From positions 35,178,419-35,242,418 of the forward strand of contig CM034239.1 of NCBI GenBank assembly GCA_019916065.1: a stretch of 64,000 nt of DNA, read 5' to 3'. Source of the stretch: Vitellaria paradoxa. Lineage: Eukaryota; Streptophyta; Magnoliopsida; Ericales; Sapotaceae. Made by a program: the position numbers and the translations under genes. The notes beneath the pieces are model-generated. The model made no database searches. It saw nothing but the letters and a program-made list of their open reading frames with translations, and was not told the origin of the DNA. The stretch's first letter is position 1, and each line of letters opens with the position of its first letter. Shown in pieces: positions 59,401-64,000 of the stretch.

Positions 59401-61730
59401 TACAAAGTAATTGCACTTAACCCGTGTTTTCAACAAAAAAATATATATATATGTCATATTATATATATATATATATATAATAGATACTGGTAACCACGAT
59501 ACGCCGCTACAGTTATGACATATGACACCTAAGTATAACTATCTAACACTACGTAAAACTTAAATTTCGATATAGTTGTGACACGTGATATATAATTATC
59601 TTAATTATTTTATAAATAAATTAACATTTTATATAATTACTACTTACTTACAAGTTTTAATTTTATTCAAATTAGAATGTTCATAAATATCACTTGATAT
59701 TTTTATTTAATTTACACTTCTATTCATCATATAATTGCTTATTTTTTATTTTTATTTTTATTTAAAATATATTCTTATGTCTTATTTTTTGTATTTTAAT
59801 AAATTATTATTTAAAACATAATAAATATTATTATTATTATTAAACAAAATAATGTAAAAAAATATACCCTGTTAAATAAAAGTTTTAATAATAAATATTA
59901 TTATTAAACAAAATAATGCAAAAAATAATTAGCTTGTTAAATAAAGATTTTAATTTATTAATATAAATTTATAATTATAATTATTTTAATTTATAATTAT
60001 ATAATATAAATAGATTTAGTATTCTACATAATTATCACTTATTCACAATTTTATTTAAACTAGAATGTTTATAGACATCACTTGATGTTTTTATTTAGTC
60101 TATACTTGTACTTATCATACAACTTTTTATTTTTAATTTTTTTATAATTTGATAAATCATTATTTAAAAATGATAAATATAATAATTATTATCATTAAAA
60201 AAAATAATACAAAAAATTTAATCTGTTAAATAAAAATGTTAATTTATTAAAAAATAACATGACCTTTCTTATTTTTATCATTATACAAAATAAGTCATAT
60301 ATTTTAAATCAAATTGTAATATTATTTTTTAGAATTAATTATATTATAATATTATTTAGGGGGTGTCTGGTTGACCAAAAATGAGGTAAAAAGTACAAAA
60401 AAATAGAAAGATGTGACATAAAGGTAAAATGTGAAAATTTTTTATTAGAGAAAAGTACAAAAAGTAGCTAAAATCGGTAAGATTTGGTGGTGCCAAACAA
60501 GACCTTATTAAAAAAATATCAAACAATATTAGAAATTAAAAAATAAAATTGGCAATGGATAAACTTAATCCAATTGAAGTGTCAACCACTCAAACTTTTA
60601 TTGGATTTAGACTTTCAATTTGATCAAAATAGTATTCTAATCGGAATAAGATGGGACTTTAAAATGTATTTTAATTTAAATAGAATATGATTCTCTTGCA
60701 TGCAAAATCTATAAATAGATATGAAGATTTCTTTTTTTTTTAATTTTTTAGAGACTTTTTATTACAATAATTTTCTCTTCCACTTTACAATTTGTTAGGT
60801 ACGTACTTAAATTTAAATTTTTGAAAGTTTTTATATGTAATTAATATATATTCTGTAAATTTTATATATAAGTACTGTTATTTTTCAATCTTTTTTATTA
60901 TAAATTATTTAATTATATGAGTTAGTGCAATTATTCTTCAATCTTTTTGATTTTTTTCTTTTCATTTTATTTATTAGAATTTGAATGTAATTAAATCAAT
61001 ACTATTGATGGTATCAATATTTTAATTTATTTTACGTTCACTATTTGATTAAATTTGTATAAATAACAATATATATTACTTTCAAATATATTTTTGCAAT
61101 TTAATTGTTTTAGTATGATAGTATACTCAATTTAATCATATGACATAACAATTCCGTGCATCACACAAGCTATACCACTAGTATATATATATATATATAT
61201 ATAAATCAATCCTCTCTCTAATTTAAAATCAAAGTAAACACATAACTTTTGTTTTGTAATTTGAATTTTATAAAATTAATAAATTTTGTTAAATTTAATT
61301 CAATATATTCGTTGATTCATAAGTTAAAAATAATTAAAAAAATTAATAAATAAAAGTACATTTTTATCCATTATTATGTTAAACTAATTTTTGTATTTTT
61401 TAAAGAGACTTCATGCATAATTCATGTGCAAATTTGTCTCTATTTCTCTCAATAATATTTTTTATACAATTAGATATGAGTTTTAATAATACATGAAATA
61501 TAAATCTAAGTAAATTTAACACATTTTGTAAATTTTATACTTTAGTTTAAATCAATAAAGAATCATATGTTGACTTATAAACCATAAGAGGGCCATATTT
61601 TTTTTTGTATCACAGTTCAAAAAGAAAAGTGCAATTACCTTTTCTTATATTATTTCTAATTTTCAATTTCATACATTCATCACATGATTCTTTTGTTTTT
61701 ATTATTGCTATTGGTTAACACAAATGAGAA
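59401..61730. other. AT-rich intergenic DNA
   Basis: No gene was seen. TA tracts occur near 59447-59480 and 61182-61203. A possible small MITE lies at about 60358-60510: the left GGGGTGTCTGGTTGACC resembles the right end read backward, AAGGTCTTGTTTGGCACC. Short blocks around AATTATCACTTATTCACAA and TCACTTGATRTTTTTATTTA recur near 59640 and 60030, suggesting an old duplication. Confidence 0.5.
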
Positions 61731-62120
61731 TGTTAATATATATATCTATATTAGTTATAAATAAGATGTATAGTTTATTTAAAATAAGTAATACAAGAAT
61801 TTGTATCTTAATTTGTTTTTTATTCTATCATCTCTCACTCTGTAAATAAGGTTGGTCAGTCAGTGTAAATACATACACAAAATATATACATATTTTTTCA
61901 TATTTTTTTGTCCTTTTATTTATCATGGTATCAGTGCCATGATTTAAAAATCAAATCTCGTCATTGCCTGCCAAATTTAAAAATTAGATCTCGTCATTGC
62001 TTGCCAAATTATATCGTCGCTGCCATAGCCATGGCCGCATAGTTTGTCCAATACCCATTCCATGGTCGACATCACGCACACCACACAAGTATCGTCTATT
62101 TTCTTTATCTATGTTTTTCT
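61731..62120 (+). mobile_element. 5' end of a truncated Copia element (LTR, primer-binding site, leader)
   Basis: A 195-bp segment from TGTTAATATATAT (61731) to TTTATCA (61925) is followed immediately by TGGTATCAGTGCC, close to the initiator-Met tRNA primer-binding site of Copia elements. A short leader leads to ATGGCCGCATAG (62031), where gag would start. No internal domains or second LTR follow. Confidence 0.6.
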
Positions 62121-64000
62121 AAGATAAAAAGACGAACAAAAATCCAAACAACCCAAGAATCCCCCTTGAACCCACTGTTCTTGTTCCCCTTTAGGTATTA
62201 TTTTCTTCTTAACCTTTGCTTGCATGCCCACCATGACAAAGGTTTAAACCCCTTGGTCCTCTTTGGCTTTTCTTTCCTTCTTTAAACAACCTTTGCTTGC
62301 ACATTGACCAAAACAAAGGTGTGTACTAGTTAGTTATTACTTTGCCAGCCTTTCCTATTTTCTTCTTTTGCCAGCCTATCTTTATTTATTATTTTACTTT
62401 TAATTACAAAAACAAAAAAACATTACCATCATTTGGCTTTGATATTTTTTTAGTTTTGTTGGGGTAACATCCGTTTGGCTTTAATATTTTTTTAGTTTTG
62501 TTGGGGTAGCATTTGTTTCTTTCTTATGGATCATTTAAAGATCTCTAAGCCAATCGCTATCACCCTACTACCAGAAAAAAGGCCATTTGACTGCTAAAAT
62601 TTTTGGTTACGGCTAATGATTGAAATTAAAGAATATCACTGGCCACTACTTTGTTACAAAGTAATGGAAGGCATTATTTAAATAGAACTGAGAATTAAAA
62701 GCAATTGTGAGATGTTATATCTGTTTTGAATATAGCTGGAGTTAGATAATTTATAAATTTCACGTTTTTTACTCTCACAATGTCTTCTCATTTAGTCTTC
62801 TCTCTGAACCACATAGATATATTAATAGCAAAGTTAGTACATTAAGACCTAAAAAAGTAAAAATAAATAAAAAACAAAAAATAAAGAAATACATGCAAAT
62901 GTATTAAATGCAACTCTTGAAGTAGGACATTTTGAAATAAAGCAACAAGTCCTACCTAAATTCAGTGTCCTTGAAATTTCCTTCTCTTGCAATTTATTTT
63001 CACATATTTTATCATATGGTTAGCTAAGTGCAGATATCATTTTGCTAAAGTTACATTACATGAGCAGAAAGATACAATGGAATATGTATTTATAGATCAC
63101 TCTTTTGTAGGGGAATGAGCTTCATAGCCAGTGCAGCTTTTTTGTAAGTGTAGCTTGTAAGTGTAGCTTTTTTGTTTGTTTCCTTTTGTAAATTTCATGA
63201 GTGAGTTAGTATGTGAAAACCTAAAGTTATGCAATATTGAGTTGTTTCTTTTTTCCTTTTGTAAAGTTATGCTTTGAACTCCAAGTATTTCTGCAACCCA
63301 CAGTTTGGAGAGGTACCAATGGATTGTTTGTTTGAAAAATACTTGGTGGGAGATTGTTCCGCAACTTAGTCGTGGGTAGAATTACAATATAGGCACCTCT
63401 TATTTGCCCTACACCTAACTCCTACACAAGATTAGTCCTCTCAAAATCTTCTTTCATTAGACAAAAGAACGAAGTTCACTTTCTGATTTGAGATTCATAC
63501 ATATAACCTTTTGTTATATATTTTCTTTACCATCTTATTTCATCTCTTATATATCGCAATCTTCAATATTTATTCTCTTAACATTACTCTCTATTACTTA
63601 TCAGAACCCTATAATCAATTCATACTTGGACAAAGAAAAGATTGCCTATAACGTAAAACATTTGTGCCAAATATACTTTCTTCTTTTTCTTTTTTTAAAT
63701 AAACTTGTATGTCCATTTGAATAAGTAGCAATTTGTCTAAACTATATAATTTATCTAAATCCACTTATTATACAATTTTTCTAGCAATTTTTGTTTTTAG
63801 TTTAGTTCCTTCTAACCTTTTAGATATGAATGGTAGTATATGGATTGAATTTTTAAATTTTCAATCATCTAAGCCATTTTTTTTTTTTTACCTGAAGATG
63901 TTATCTAGTTTTAATAACTTTTTATCTAACAACCTTAGTTTTTCTTAGGGTAGTTTATATCTAGAGATTAATTTTGATTCACCATAAATGTAAACTTATT
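62121..64000. other. AT-rich DNA, no gene recognised
   Basis: The phrase CTACTACCAGAAAAAAGGCC near 62566, followed by GCTAAAATTTTTGG, resembles a degenerate CACTA terminus. The remaining short frames are fortuitous. No tRNA or conserved domain was noticed. Confidence 0.5.

Overview
This window is nuclear DNA from a flowering plant, most likely a woody eudicot. Three things suggest this: split plant genes with GT-AG introns, a nuclear gene for a chloroplast protein, and a very AT-rich background crowded with plant transposon families (Copia, RTE LINE, MULE, CACTA end, MITEs). I cannot name the species. About one third of the window has an assignable function; the rest is AT-rich intergenic DNA and decayed repeats.

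Layout. 1-930 (minus strand): 5' exons of a gene that continues off the left edge; the product is uncertain, possibly a kinesin-14 with a malectin-like domain. 1.2-5.9 kb: a degenerate AT-rich repeat block. 9.3-13.7 kb: a badly decayed Copia retrotransposon. 14.0-14.3 kb: a MITE and a tiny poly(T) insertion. 15185-23120: a 7.9-kb Mutator-like element (MULE) with 108-bp terminal inverted repeats and a near-perfect target-site duplication. It carries two genes in the same orientation, a MURA-type transposase (broken) and a four-exon plant-mobile-domain gene (one nonsense codon). 23.7-33 kb: intergenic, with fold-back elements, a CACTA-like end and a GC-rich palindromic insert. 33575-33799: a small intronless gene of unknown function. 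34-38.4 kb: more inverted-repeat elements and a LINE relic.

39273-58742 (minus strand) is the main host gene. It encodes chloroplast translation initiation factor IF-2 in 12 exons and 1,016 codons. All splice junctions are phase 0 and every GTPase motif is intact. Its 8.2-kb intron 6 has absorbed a 5'-truncated RTE-type LINE, and a 5.15-kb Copia element then landed at the edge of the LINE's target-site duplication. Both insertions have the opposite orientation to the gene. From 59.4 kb to the end the DNA is AT-rich, with a 5' LTR plus primer-binding site of another truncated Copia at 61.7 kb.

Three points deserve most attention. First, the two-gene MULE has clustered palindromic GTGTCGTC repeats inside its ends. 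Second, three minimal insertions consist of little more than a poly(T) run, yet each is flanked by a 12-15 bp target-site duplication. Third, nearly all nonsense codons in the MULE and the Copia element can be explained by C-to-T or G-to-A transitions. Every family assignment comes from reading motifs by eye; no database search was run.
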